NCBI RefSeq assembly: GCF_039536205.1
Contig: NZ_BAAAYL010000001.1
Span: forward strand, 5,580,001-5,644,000
DNA: 64,000 nt
Source: Streptomyces sannanensis
Lineage (GTDB): Bacteria; Actinomycetota; Actinomycetes; Streptomycetales; Streptomycetaceae
Reading direction: 5' to 3'
Every line of letters starts with the position of its first letter. Position 1 is the stretch's first letter. Shown in pieces: positions 16,434 to 27,279 of this stretch. The translations under genes and the position numbers were made by a program. The notes under the pieces are model-generated. The model did not search any database, was not told where the DNA came from, and was given only the letters and a program-made list of their open reading frames with translations.

Positions 16434-18125
16434 CTAACTCATCCTGAGCGCCAGGAAGAAGTCCAGCTTGTCCTCCAGGCGCGACAGATCACGGCCGGTC
16501 AGCTGCTCGATCCGGCCCACCCGGTAACGCAGGGTGTTGACGTGCAGATGCAGCCGTGCCGCACAGCGGGTCCACGATCCGTCGCAGTCCAGGAACGCCT
16601 CCAGCGTGGGGATCAGCTCCGCGCGGTGGCGGCGGTCGTAGTCGTGCAGCGGGTCGAGCAGCCGGGCTGTGAAGGCGCGCCGTACGTCGTCGGGGACGAA
16701 CGGCAGCAGCAGGACGTGCGAGGCCAGCTCATGGTGGCCGGCCGCGCACACCTCACCGGGGCGGGCGGCCGCCACGCGGCGGGCGTGCCGGGCTTCCTCA
16801 AGGGCGCCGCGCAGCCCCTCCGCGGAGTGCACGGGTGCGCTGACGCCGAGGGTCAGCCGTCCGTCCCCGGCGAGGCCCGCGGACAGCGGGGCGCGGACGG
16901 CGACCAGCAGGGTGTCGGCGTGCAGCACGGCGGCGCCGGAGCCGCCTTCGGCCTCGGTGCCGGTGCCCAGGGCGGGCAGGGGGACCAGCGCGATCGCCTC
17001 GTCGCCCGTGTGGGCGACCGCGATCCGGTCGACGGACTCGCCGCCGGTGGCGGCCGGGTCGACCAGGATCTCCTCCAGCAGCGACTGCGCTGTCGGTCCG
17101 GACGCGGTCTCCGCCCCGTCGCGGTTCCAGTCGACGCGGGCCACGACGACCTGCCAGTGCGGTGCCGCGCCGAGGCCGGGCAGGAGCACGGGGGCGGCGA
17201 TGCGCAGCCTGGCGGCGATCTCGGCGGGCGCGGCGCCGGTCTGCACCAGTTCCAGGACCTCCTGGGCGAGCCTGCGCCGTACCGTGCGGGCCGCGTCGCG
17301 TCGGTCGCGTTCGACGGCGATCAGCTGGGTGACGCCCTGGAGCAGGTCCAGCCGGGCCGCGGGCCAGTCGCCCGCATCCGCCTGGACGGCGAGCAGCCAG
17401 TCGGAGAGAACCGTCTCGCGTATGTCCTGGGAGACCGGCGCATGGGCGCGTGCGGCTTCGGCGTTCCGGATCGGGAACAGCGAATACGTGGTGCCGCGCA
17501 CGGTCGTACGGTAGGGGCCGCGGCGTCCGGTGCGGGTGGCGGCCAAGTGCTCCCCGGCGAGCAGCGCACCGGTGCCGGGCGGCAGCTCGGTGCCCGCCCC
17601 GGCGATCTGCCGGCCGGCGGGGGAGAGTACCCAGGCCTTCAGGTCCAGGTCGGAGCCGAGCAGGTCGAGGACCACCTCGGGTCCGGTGCCTGCCGGGCCG
17701 GAGGTCATCAGCCTGCGGTGGCGGTCCACGACCGCCGCCAGGTCACCGGCGCGCTCGCCGGACACCTGACGCACCACATGCTCGGTGACCGTGGCGAAAG
17801 CGACGGATTCGTTCACGGCGAACAGCGGCATCCGGTGCCGGGCGCACGCCTCGAGCAGATCATCGGGGATGGTGCTGAGCTCGGCCTCGCCCGATGCGAG
17901 GCCGGCCACACCGGCGCCCGCCAGGATCTGTACGAAGGGCTCGGAGTCCTCAGGCGTACGCCGCCAGGCCAGGCCGGTGAGGACCAGCTCGCCGCCCGAG
18001 AGATAGCGGCTGGGATCCCGAAGGTCGGTCGTCATCACGCCGCGCACGGTGCGATCGAGTTCTTCCTCGCCGCCGAGCAGCCGCAGGCCCAGCGCCTCGG
18101 TTTCCAGGAGTGCGCGCAGCCGCAT
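16434..18125 (-). CDS. pucR: PucR-family transcriptional regulator
   Basis: 563 residues. N-terminal PucR ligand domain (MRLRALLETEALGLRLLGG ... LSGGELVLTGLAWR ... VAGLASG), a central GGDEF-like/CdaR region, and a C-terminal PucR-type HTH: CAARLHLHVNTLRYRVGRIEQLTGRDLS near residue 525-550. PucR proteins sense purine-catabolic intermediates. It is transcribed divergently from the xanthine dehydrogenase operon with a 281-base gap, the usual arrangement for control of purine degradation in Streptomyces and Bacillus. Confidence 0.85.
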   Translation of the reverse strand: MRLRALLETEALGLRLLGGEEELDRTVRGVMTTDLRDPSRYLSGGELVLTGLAWRRTPEDSEPFVQILAGAGVAGLASGEAELSTIPDDLLEACARHRMPLFAVNESVAFATVTEHVVRQVSGERAGDLAAVVDRHRRLMTSGPAGTGPEVVLDLLGSDLDLKAWVLSPAGRQIAGAGTELPPGTGALLAGEHLAATRTGRRGPYRTTVRGTTYSLFPIRNAEAARAHAPVSQDIRETVLSDWLLAVQADAGDWPAARLDLLQGVTQLIAVERDRRDAARTVRRRLAQEVLELVQTGAAPAEIAARLRIAAPVLLPGLGAAPHWQVVVARVDWNRDGAETASGPTAQSLLEEILVDPAATGGESVDRIAVAHTGDEAIALVPLPALGTGTEAEGGSGAAVLHADTLLVAVRAPLSAGLAGDGRLTLGVSAPVHSAEGLRGALEEARHARRVAAARPGEVCAAGHHELASHVLLLPFVPDDVRRAFTARLLDPLHDYDRRHRAELIPTLEAFLDCDGSWTRCAARLHLHVNTLRYRVGRIEQLTGRDLSRLEDKLDFFLALRMS

Positions 18126-18406
18126 CTTCTTGCCGCCGATCTGTCTCGATGGTGCCGTTGGACAGCATCAATTGTTTTCAGGGAAACATGCGAGGCGATT
18201 GAGCCCCGCTTTCGTTCGAATCTACAAGACACGGATGCGGACCAGCCAACGCCTTCATGGTTTCGGTGACTGCACCGGGCGGACCATGGCCTGTGTACTG
18301 GGTCACACCACGTGAACACCACAGGAACGCCTCATGTGGACCGGCCCGCCCTCCGGATCCCTCCCCGGCGAACGAACGACCCCGAATCAGAAGAAGAGAG
18401 CCACTC

Positions 18407-19297
18407 ATGGACTTCCTTCGCCCCGCCAGCTGGGAGGAGGCGCTCGCCGTGAAGGCCGAGCACCCCACCGCTGTGCCCATCGCGGGTGGCACCGATGTGA
18501 TGGTCGAGATCAACTTCGATCACCGCCGGCCCGAATACCTCCTGGACCTGAACCGCATCGGTGAGCTGGAGGAGTGGGAGGTAGGTGACGAGAACGTCCG
18601 GCTGGGCGCCTCCGTTCCCTACACCAGGATCATGGAGCACCTGCGTGCCGAGCTGCCGGGCCTCGCGATCGCCTCCCACACGGTCGCCTCCCCGCAGATC
18701 CGTAACCGTGGCGGCGTCGGCGGCAACCTCGGCACCGCCTCCCCGGCCGGCGACGCCCACCCCGCCCTGCTCGCCGCGGGTGCCGAGGTCGAGGCCGAGT
18801 CGGTGCGCGGCACCCGGTACATCCCGATCGACGACTTCTACACCGGTGTGAAGCGCAACGCCCTCGCCCCGGACGAGCTCATCAGGGCCGTCCACATCAA
18901 GAAGGCGGACGGCCCGCAGCAGTTCTCCAAGGTCGGTACCCGCAACGCGATGGTCATCGCGGTGTGCGCCTTCGCTGTCGCCCTGCATCCCGGGACCCGC
19001 ACCGTGAGGACGGGCATCGGCTCCGCGGCGCCCACCCCGATCCGGGCCCGCGAGGCCGAGGAGTTCCTGAACGCGGCGCTGGAGGAGGGCGGCTTCTGGG
19101 ACAACGGCAAGATCATCACCCCCGCGGTCGCCAAGCAGTTCGCCGACCTGTGCTCGGCCGCCTGCAACCCGATCGACGACGTGCGGGGCACCGCGAAGTA
19201 CCGCCGCCACGCCGTCGGCATCATGGCCCGCCGTCAGCTCGGCTGGGTCTGGGAGCAGTACCGCGGCGCCGGCCGCACGCTTGAAGGAGCTGCCTGA
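18407..19297 (+). CDS. Xanthine dehydrogenase, FAD-binding subunit
   Basis: 296 residues. CoxM-like FAD domain: MDFLRPASWEEALAVKAEHP, the PIAGGTDVMVEI flavin loop, and ASPQIRNRGGVGGNLGTASP, the second flavin-binding motif; the CO-dehydrogenase flavoprotein C-terminal domain completes it. Its role is to pass electrons from the iron-sulfur subunit through FAD to NAD+ or another acceptor. First gene of the operon; its stop at 19295-19297 is one base before the next ATG. Confidence 0.9.
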   Translation: MDFLRPASWEEALAVKAEHPTAVPIAGGTDVMVEINFDHRRPEYLLDLNRIGELEEWEVGDENVRLGASVPYTRIMEHLRAELPGLAIASHTVASPQIRNRGGVGGNLGTASPAGDAHPALLAAGAEVEAESVRGTRYIPIDDFYTGVKRNALAPDELIRAVHIKKADGPQQFSKVGTRNAMVIAVCAFAVALHPGTRTVRTGIGSAAPTPIRAREAEEFLNAALEEGGFWDNGKIITPAVAKQFADLCSAACNPIDDVRGTAKYRRHAVGIMARRQLGWVWEQYRGAGRTLEGAA

Positions 19298-19298
19298 C

Positions 19299-19883
19299 AT
19301 GCGCGTGAATTTCACGGTCAACGGCCGTAAGCAGACCGCCGACGACGTCTGGGAGGGCGAGAGCCTCCTCTACGTCCTGCGTGAGCGCCTCGGCCTCCCC
19401 GGCTCCAAGAACGCGTGCGAGCAGGGTGAGTGCGGTTCCTGCACGGTCCGCCTGGACGGCGTCCCGGTGTGTTCCTGCCTCGTCGCGGCCGGACAGGTCG
19501 AGGGCCGCGAGGTCGTCACCGTCGAGGGCCTCGCCGACTACGCCCAGCAGCGCGCCGAGCACGGCGGATGCGCCACGGGCGCCTGCGGCACCTCCCTCCA
19601 GGACGCCCAGCAGTGGAGCGCCCAGGGCACCGACTCGCAGACCGGCGAGGGCACCCCGCTGTCCCCGATCCAGCAGGCGTTCATCGACGCCGGCGCCGTG
19701 CAGTGCGGCTTCTGCACCCCGGGTCTGCTGGTCGCGGCCGACGAGCTGCTGGAGCGCAACGCCTCCCCTTCCGACGCGGACATCCGCGAGGCGCTCTCCG
19801 GCAACCTCTGCCGCTGTACCGGCTACGAGAAGATCCTCGACGCGGTCCGCCTCGCGGCCGCCCGCCAGGGACAGGCGGTCTGA
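19299..19883 (+). CDS. Xanthine dehydrogenase, 2Fe-2S subunit
   Basis: 194 residues. Start at ATG 19299 after AAGGAG (19284-19289). Plant-type ferredoxin domain with Cys40, 45, 48 and 60 (CEQGECGSC ... VCSC), then a helical second [2Fe-2S] domain with CGFCTPG and LCRCTGY. A Gly/Gln-rich insertion near residues 90-115 (ATGACGTSLQDAQQWSAQG) separates the two domains and is longer than in most homologues. Electrons flow from molybdopterin through these clusters to the FAD subunit. Confidence 0.9.
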   Translation: MRVNFTVNGRKQTADDVWEGESLLYVLRERLGLPGSKNACEQGECGSCTVRLDGVPVCSCLVAAGQVEGREVVTVEGLADYAQQRAEHGGCATGACGTSLQDAQQWSAQGTDSQTGEGTPLSPIQQAFIDAGAVQCGFCTPGLLVAADELLERNASPSDADIREALSGNLCRCTGYEKILDAVRLAAARQGQAV

Positions 19884-19885
19884 CG

Positions 19886-22288
<2,403 letters not shown>

Positions 22289-22605
22289 GCTCTCTCGGGC
22301 TCTCCGGGCGGCGTGCCCCCCAGGGAACGTCACACTTCCGCGGGACCGCCGCCCGGAGCTTCTGTCCCCCACGCCACGTACCGCACCGCTCGCGGTCCGC
22401 GCAGCAACAGCCGTACCAGTAGTGCCAGTCCGTCTCGGGCCGCCCCCCCCAGGTCGTGCGCCGGCTCGATTTCCCCCATCCCACAGTCCGATGCGGATGC
22501 CCCTGTGAACCTTCCCGCTCCTTCTGGCTGCCGGACTCAGCGTCTCCGGCGTTCTTGCCGCGCAGGGCCCTCCACGCATCCATCACCCCTTCTGAGGAGA
22601 CCGAC
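22289..22605. other. 317-base gap between the xanthine dehydrogenase and XdhC genes
   Basis: GC-rich sequence with long C runs. I see no ORF with family resemblance, no clear hairpin and no obvious promoter. The gap suggests that the XdhC-type gene has its own promoter or that a gene has been lost here. Confidence 0.3.
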
Positions 22606-23754
22606 ATGCTGGACATCGCCGAGGAGCTGAACCGGTGGGTCGAGCAGGGACGTGACTTCGCCGTCGCCACCGTGGTGGCCGTCGCAGGCAGCGCGCCCCG
22701 ACAGCCGGGAGCGGCCCTCGCCGTCGACAGCGAGGGCACGGCGATCGGGTCGGTCTCCGGCGGCTGCGTGGAGGGCGCCGTCTACGACCTCTGCCGGCAG
22801 GCGCTGGAGGACGGCGAAACCGTCGGGGAGCGCTTCGGCTACAGCGACGAGGACGCGTTCGCCGTGGGTCTGACGTGCGGCGGAACCATCGACATCCTCG
22901 TCACGCCGATACGCACCGACTCTCCCGCCAGGGAGGTGTTCGCGGCAGCGCTGGCCGCCGCCGCGGGAGGGGAGGCGGCGGCGCTCGCGCGGATCACCGG
23001 CGGGCCGGCCGAACTGACGGGCCGCGCACTGCTGGTGCGTACGGACGGTACGTACGAGGGCGGCCTCGGCGGCCACCCCGAACTGGACCGCACCGCGGCC
23101 GCCGAAGCCGCCGCCCTGCTGGACGCGGGCCGCACCGGCACCGTCGTCATCGGCGAGGACGGCTCGCGCTGCGGACAGCCGCTCACCCTGCTCGTCGAAT
23201 CGAGCGTCCCCGCCCCGCGCATGATCGTCTTCGGCGCGATCGACTTCGCTTCGGCGCTGGTACGGGTCGGCAAGTTCCTCGGCTACCACGTCACCGTGTG
23301 CGACGCCCGCCCCGTCTTCGCCACGAGGACCCGCTTCCCCGAGGCGGACGAGATCGCCGTCGAATGGCCGCACAGGTACCTGGCGTCGGCCGATGTCGAC
23401 GGCCGTACGGTCCTGTGCGTCCTCACCCACGACGCCAAGTTCGACGTGCCCCTGCTCGCACTCGCCCTGAAGCTTCCCGTCGCGTACGTCGGCGCGATGG
23501 GCTCCCGCCGCACCCACGAGGACCGCAACAGGCGACTGCGCGCGGTCGGTGTCACCGAGCTGGAACTCGCCCGGCTGCGCAGCCCCATCGGCCTCGACCT
23601 GGGCGCGCGTACGCCCGAGGAGACCGCGCTGTCGATCGCCGCGGAGATCGTGGCGAACCGACGCGGGGGGAGTGGGGTCGCGCTGACGGGTGCGCGCACG
23701 CCGATCCACCACGACGGGCCGGACGCGGTCCGCAACATCGGCTCGGTCGCCTGA
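22606..23754 (+). CDS. xdhC: XdhC-family molybdenum cofactor maturation factor
   Basis: 382 residues. ATG 22606 follows TGAGGAG. N-terminal XdhC_CoxI domain: VATVVAVAGSAPRQPGAALAV, GSVSGGCVEGAVYDLC and FGLTCGG-type motif (VGLTCGGTIDILV). C-terminal Rossmann domain: MIVFGAIDFASALVRVGKFLG, VCDARPVFAT, TRFPEADEI, and VLTHDAKFDVPLL ... YVGAMGSRRT. XdhC proteins bind molybdenum cofactor, exchange its oxo for a sulfido ligand and insert it into xanthine dehydrogenase. The GAIDFA glycine motif has Ile in place of the more usual Ala/His, a small departure. Confidence 0.85.
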   Translation: MLDIAEELNRWVEQGRDFAVATVVAVAGSAPRQPGAALAVDSEGTAIGSVSGGCVEGAVYDLCRQALEDGETVGERFGYSDEDAFAVGLTCGGTIDILVTPIRTDSPAREVFAAALAAAAGGEAAALARITGGPAELTGRALLVRTDGTYEGGLGGHPELDRTAAAEAAALLDAGRTGTVVIGEDGSRCGQPLTLLVESSVPAPRMIVFGAIDFASALVRVGKFLGYHVTVCDARPVFATRTRFPEADEIAVEWPHRYLASADVDGRTVLCVLTHDAKFDVPLLALALKLPVAYVGAMGSRRTHEDRNRRLRAVGVTELELARLRSPIGLDLGARTPEETALSIAAEIVANRRGGSGVALTGARTPIHHDGPDAVRNIGSVA

Positions 23755-23825
23755 CGAGGCCCGCTGCCCGCCGGGCGCCCGACCCGCTCGGCGGCGTTCT
23801 GTTCTGGTACTGCCCCGCCAGCGCG

Positions 23826-23851
23826 CCCCGGTTCCGGCATCAACCGGGCGC
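23826..23851. terminator. Hairpin between convergent xdhC and DUF397 genes
   Basis: CCCGGTT (23827-23833) pairs with AACCGGG (23842-23848) around eight bases, in the gap where the two genes converge. No U-tract follows on either strand, so this is a candidate only. Confidence 0.4.
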
Positions 23852-23871
23852 GGGGCGCGGGTGGTTGTGGG

Positions 23872-24132
23872 TCAGTTCGTGGACGCGTACGTCACGAAGT
23901 CGGTCCACGCCGTCGGCGTGATCGCGAGCTGAGGGCCCTGGACGTTCTTGGAGTCGCGGACGTGGACAGTGCCGGGGGCCGTCGCGATCTCGACGCACGA
24001 AGGGCCGTCGGCCGTGCCGTAGCTGCTCTTGAGCCACGCTACCTCGACACAGTTGGGGCCGTCGTTGGTGCTGTAGCTGCTCTTGGTCCACTCCACCGCG
24101 GAAGCGTCCCCGGCTGAGGGCTTGAGAGTCAT
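23872..24132 (-). CDS. DUF397 protein with two domain copies
   Basis: 86 residues. Two tandem half-copies of the DUF397 motif: VEWTKSSYSTNDGPNCVEVA and WLKSSYGTADGPSCVEIA, then VHVRDSKNVQGPQLAITPTAWTDFV, the full C-terminal DUF397 pattern. Its ATG overlaps the stop of the upstream HTH gene by four bases (ATGA), so the two are co-translated. DUF397 proteins partner Scr1/BldB-like HTH regulators in Streptomyces and probably act as antagonists or co-factors; the mechanism is not settled. Confidence 0.85.
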   Translation of the reverse strand: MTLKPSAGDASAVEWTKSSYSTNDGPNCVEVAWLKSSYGTADGPSCVEIATAPGTVHVRDSKNVQGPQLAITPTAWTDFVTYASTN

Positions 24133-24983
24133 GTCTCGTCCCGTACTTTCTCGATGAAGGCCAGCGACTCCCGAGGCGTGAGAGCCTGGGCCCGGATCAT
24201 TCCATAACGCATCTCAAGGATCTGGACCTCCCTTGGATCGGAGATCACCCGGCTCGTGAGCTGGACCTCGTCATGTCCGAGCGTGGAGCCGTCCTTGAGC
24301 TTCAGTAGTTGAAGCGAGCCGGCGAGTCCAGCATGCTCCTCCGCATTCGTGGGCATCACCTGGATTTCGACATGTCGCAACTTCCCGAATTCCAGCAAGT
24401 GTTCGAGCTGGCGCCGCAGCACCATTTTGCCCCCGACCGGACGTCGCAGGGCTGCCTCTTCTTGCACGACAGTCAGCAGGGGTGCGGGACGTCGCTCGAA
24501 GAGTGACTGCCGAGCCATGCGCGCCGCCACGAGGCGTTCGAGCTCATCCTCCTCGTAGGCCGGCCGCCGGAGACCGAACAACGCCCGCGCGTACTCCTCG
24601 GTCTGAAGAAGGCCATGGACGACTGTATTCACGTATGAACCCAATTCGACGGACTCCGCCTCCAGCTTCGCCAGATCCCGTACCTTCTTCGGGTACCGGG
24701 CCTCCGCCACGTCGCCCTTCATCGCAGCGATCTTCCCGCCTGCACCCAGGACTTCGTCCGCTGCGTCCAGGAACTCGGGCTTCGGTACCCGCCTTCCCCG
24801 CTCCACGGAGGAGACCATTTCCTCGCTGTACCTGATCGCCGCGCCGAACTCCGCCTGTCGCAGACCGGCGGCCTCCCGCCAGAGTTTGATCTGACGGCCG
24901 ACCGCCTTCATCACCGCACCGGAGTCGTCCTCCAGGCCGGGGTCCCACCCGTCCGTCGTTGTACCGCCGCTGCCCACGCTCAT
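24129..24983 (-). CDS. Scr1-type XRE/HTH regulator
   Basis: 284 residues, start at ATG 24983 behind GGAGGTGG. HTH: VGRQIKLWREAAGLRQAEFGAAIRYSEEMVSSVERGRRVPKPEFL (about residues 28-75). The rest is the DUF5753 (Scr1) domain: YVNTVVHGLLQTEEYARALF, RMARQSLFERRPAPLLTVVQEEAALRRPVG, HVEIQVMPTNAEEHAGLAGS and SLAFIEKVRDE. This family works with an adjacent DUF397 protein and, often, an anti-sigma-type ATPase; both are present here (DUF397 downstream, ATPase divergent 132 bases upstream). Confidence 0.9.
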   Translation of the reverse strand: MSVGSGGTTTDGWDPGLEDDSGAVMKAVGRQIKLWREAAGLRQAEFGAAIRYSEEMVSSVERGRRVPKPEFLDAADEVLGAGGKIAAMKGDVAEARYPKKVRDLAKLEAESVELGSYVNTVVHGLLQTEEYARALFGLRRPAYEEDELERLVAARMARQSLFERRPAPLLTVVQEEAALRRPVGGKMVLRRQLEHLLEFGKLRHVEIQVMPTNAEEHAGLAGSLQLLKLKDGSTLGHDEVQLTSRVISDPREVQILEMRYGMIRAQALTPRESLAFIEKVRDET

Positions 24984-25115
24984 GCGAGCCCACCTCCGAC
25001 GTGCCTGTGCCCGACGCCGTACAGCCCGGACGAGGCCCGTTCGCAACCGGACAGCCACTGTCCGTACACGCGTCGCTACTGTTCAGGCTAGTCAGCCCCG
25101 GCCACGCTGAGTGAC

Positions 25116-25544
25116 GTGAACCGAGAAATCACCCGAATCGAGCCTTCCGCTCCCGCCCGGCAGTTCACCGTGCTGCTCTCCGCCACCCGCAGGGGTGCTC
25201 GTCTGGCCCGTCTGCTCGCGACCGAGCAACTGCGCTCCTGGGGACTGCCGCTCGAGACCGCGGCACTGATTGTTGCCGAGCTGGCGGCGAACGCCGTGCT
25301 GCACGGGCTCGTACCGGGCCGGGACTTCCGCCTCACGATCGGCGTTACGGAGACGGCAACGCTCCGTATCGAGGTCACCGACTCCCGCGCGGAACGCCTC
25401 CCGGCCATCCGCCCGCGCACCGAGGGCGGCGCCGAGTCAGGGCACGGGCTCCTGCTCGTCGAGGCGCTCGCCGACCGCTGGGGTGTCGTACTGGGTCCGG
25501 CCCCTTGCAAAACAGTGTGGGCAGAGCTGGACATCGCGCCCTGA
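25116..25544 (+). CDS. ATP-binding protein, anti-sigma regulatory factor type
   Basis: 142 residues from GTG 25116. GHKL core: ALIVAELAANAVLHGLVPG (N box), LRIEVTDSRAERLP (G1 strand) and ESGHGLLLVEALADRWGV (lid and G2). Divergent from the HTH/DUF397 pair, forming the three-part set that recurs many times in Streptomyces genomes and is implicated in differentiation and antibiotic control. Whether it binds ATP-dependent kinase substrates or the HTH protein is unknown. Confidence 0.8.
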   Translation: MNREITRIEPSAPARQFTVLLSATRRGARLARLLATEQLRSWGLPLETAALIVAELAANAVLHGLVPGRDFRLTIGVTETATLRIEVTDSRAERLPAIRPRTEGGAESGHGLLLVEALADRWGVVLGPAPCKTVWAELDIAP

Positions 25545-25832
25545 GGCGCCCGCACCGAAGCCCGGAAAGGTGGGCTCCGGCGGTCCAAGCCCTGGGGCTG
25601 CGGGACATCAAAAGCCCAAAGAACCCTGGAAAAGAACCAACCCCACCCCACCCAGGCCCGTCACCCTCATGGGTGATCCCGTTCAACAGCCCTGGCGCGC
25701 AAGCGGTTCGGCGAGGCAAGCTCGGCCTTGACAACCCCATACATGCGTCGGCCCCGGCCGGGACTGGCATCCCGATCGAGGGCCTGACCACCGAGGAAGA
25801 CACAGCTTGATGGCCCGGAGCAGCCCGAGCGG

Positions 25833-26075
25833 TCACCCAGGCGGCGAGTCACCGGGATTCCCGGAGGATGCCCTGGCCTTCAGGCCGGGGAGGTATCCGG
25901 TTTCCCGCGTAGCGGGGCAGGAGACGCCGGGCGGTCCGGCGTCCGCCCGGGGAGTGGTGAGGGCGACCTCCAGGAGGTGGAGGATCTCGGAGTTGAGGGA
26001 CCGCCGGTCCTCGGTGGCCTGGGCGACCACTCGTTCGTGTAGGTCTGCCGGAATCCGGAGTGAGAAAAGAATCAT
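25833..26075 (-). CDS. Arc-like ribbon-helix-helix protein next to tnpB
   Basis: 80 residues. The N-terminal half is a ribbon-helix-helix DNA-binding domain: FSLRIPADLHERVVAQATED (beta strand SLRIP then helix A) and RRSLNSEILHLLEVAL (helix B), close to Arc/Mnt and to antitoxins of that fold. The second half (PRADAGPPGVSCPATRETGY onward) is Gly/Pro-rich and reads through a hairpin at 25871-25890. Its ATG is only 17 bases from the divergent tnpB ATG, so the protein could bind that shared promoter. It may be a passenger or a repressor of the TnpB element. Confidence 0.65.
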   Translation of the reverse strand: MILFSLRIPADLHERVVAQATEDRRSLNSEILHLLEVALTTPRADAGPPGVSCPATRETGYLPGLKARASSGNPGDSPPG

Positions 26076-26092
26076 GACGCTACGTTGGAGTC

Positions 26093-27279
26093 ATGATGAC
26101 GCCAGGTGAAGTCGACGAGGCCGGGCACGCCCGGTACACGTACCGGCTTCGTGTGTCGTCGACCGCCCGGGCGGCGCTGCTGGCGGAGTGGGACCGGTGC
26201 CGGTGGATCTGGAACGAGTGCGTCGCGAAGTCCAAGGCCGTCCACGTGCACAACAAGACCACGGGCGAGAAGCGGACCTGTGGCCCGGCGCAGCTCGACA
26301 GGATGCTGACCGAGGCGCGGGAGCGTACGCCGTGGCTGCGCGAGGGCTCCAGCGTTGCACAGCAGCAGGTCATCCGGGACTTCGGTAAGTCCCGAGCCAA
26401 GGCGCACAAGGACATCCGGGAACGCCTGCCTCAGCGGCAGCGGGCCGGGATGCCGAAGTGGAAGAAGAAGCGCGAGGCCTTGCCGACGCTGAACTGCACC
26501 CGGCGCGGGTTCCGGCTGAGGGACGATCGCCTGCACCTGGCGGGCGGGATCGTGCTGACGGTGGTCTGGTCGCGGGAGCTGCCCGCCCAACCCTCCTCGG
26601 TGCGTGTGTACCAGGACGGCGTCGGGCACTGGTACTGCTCGTTCGTGGTCCCCGCCGAGGTGCAGCCGCTGCCTCGGACCGGCCGGGTGCTCGGCGTGGA
26701 CTGGGGCGTGAAGGAGACCGCGACCACCACCTCCGACGCCCACGACCTCCCGCACGCCCAGCACGGCCGCAAGGCCCAGGCCGAGCTGACCCGGTACGAC
26801 CGGATGACGGCCCGCCGCAGACCGAAGAAGGGGCAGGCCGCCTCGAAGGGCTACCGCGAGGCGAGGAAGTGGCGGGCGAGGACATACGCGAAGATCGCCC
26901 GGCAGCGGCAGGACACCGGCCGCAAGTGGGCGAAGAAGGCCGTGACCGACCACGACGCCATCGCCGTCGAGGACTTCCGGCCGAAGTTCCTCGCCAAGTC
27001 CTCGATGGCGCGCAAGGCGGCGGACGCCGCGATCGGCGCCACCAAGAAGGCCCTGATCGAGATGGGCCGCAAGCACGAGCGGGACATCCGTCTCGTGCAT
27101 CCCGCGCACACCACCATGGACTGCGCATCGTGCGGAGCGAGAACCAAGCACGCACTGCCGCTGTCCGAGCGCACCTACACCTGCACCACGTGCGGAGCCG
27201 TTTCCCCCAGAGACAAGAACTCCGCCCGCGTGATGCTCGTCCGGGCAGGTCTGAACCCGGCTGGCGCCGAGGGCCTAAG
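26093..27279 (+). CDS. tnpB: RNA-guided nuclease TnpB, interrupted 11 codons before its end
   Basis: 395 codons remain before the insertion. Start at ATG 26093; TACGTT at 26081-26086 is a plausible -10 box for a leaderless message. N-terminal helical domain (YRLRVSSTARAALLAEWDRC), then RuvC: Asp203 (LGVDWGVKETATTT), Glu293 (IAVEDFRPKF), zinc ribbon CASCG ... YTCTTCG and Asp374 (SPRDKNSARVML). All catalytic residues are kept. An IS1380 copy entered after ...AEGL with target CTAAG; rejoining 27279 to 28964 gives AEGLRPPGALLPEAA and a stop at 28997, a 406-residue protein. At present the frame runs on through the IS into its transposase, an 899-codon fusion. Confidence 0.85.

Noticed and set aside
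19430..19885. Extension of the molybdopterin subunit upstream
   Set aside because: Overlaps the iron-sulfur subunit in another frame; ATG 19886 is the standard start.
25505..25810. Plus-strand ORF after the ATPase gene
   Set aside because: No ribosome site, overlaps the end of the ATPase gene, no recognisable family.
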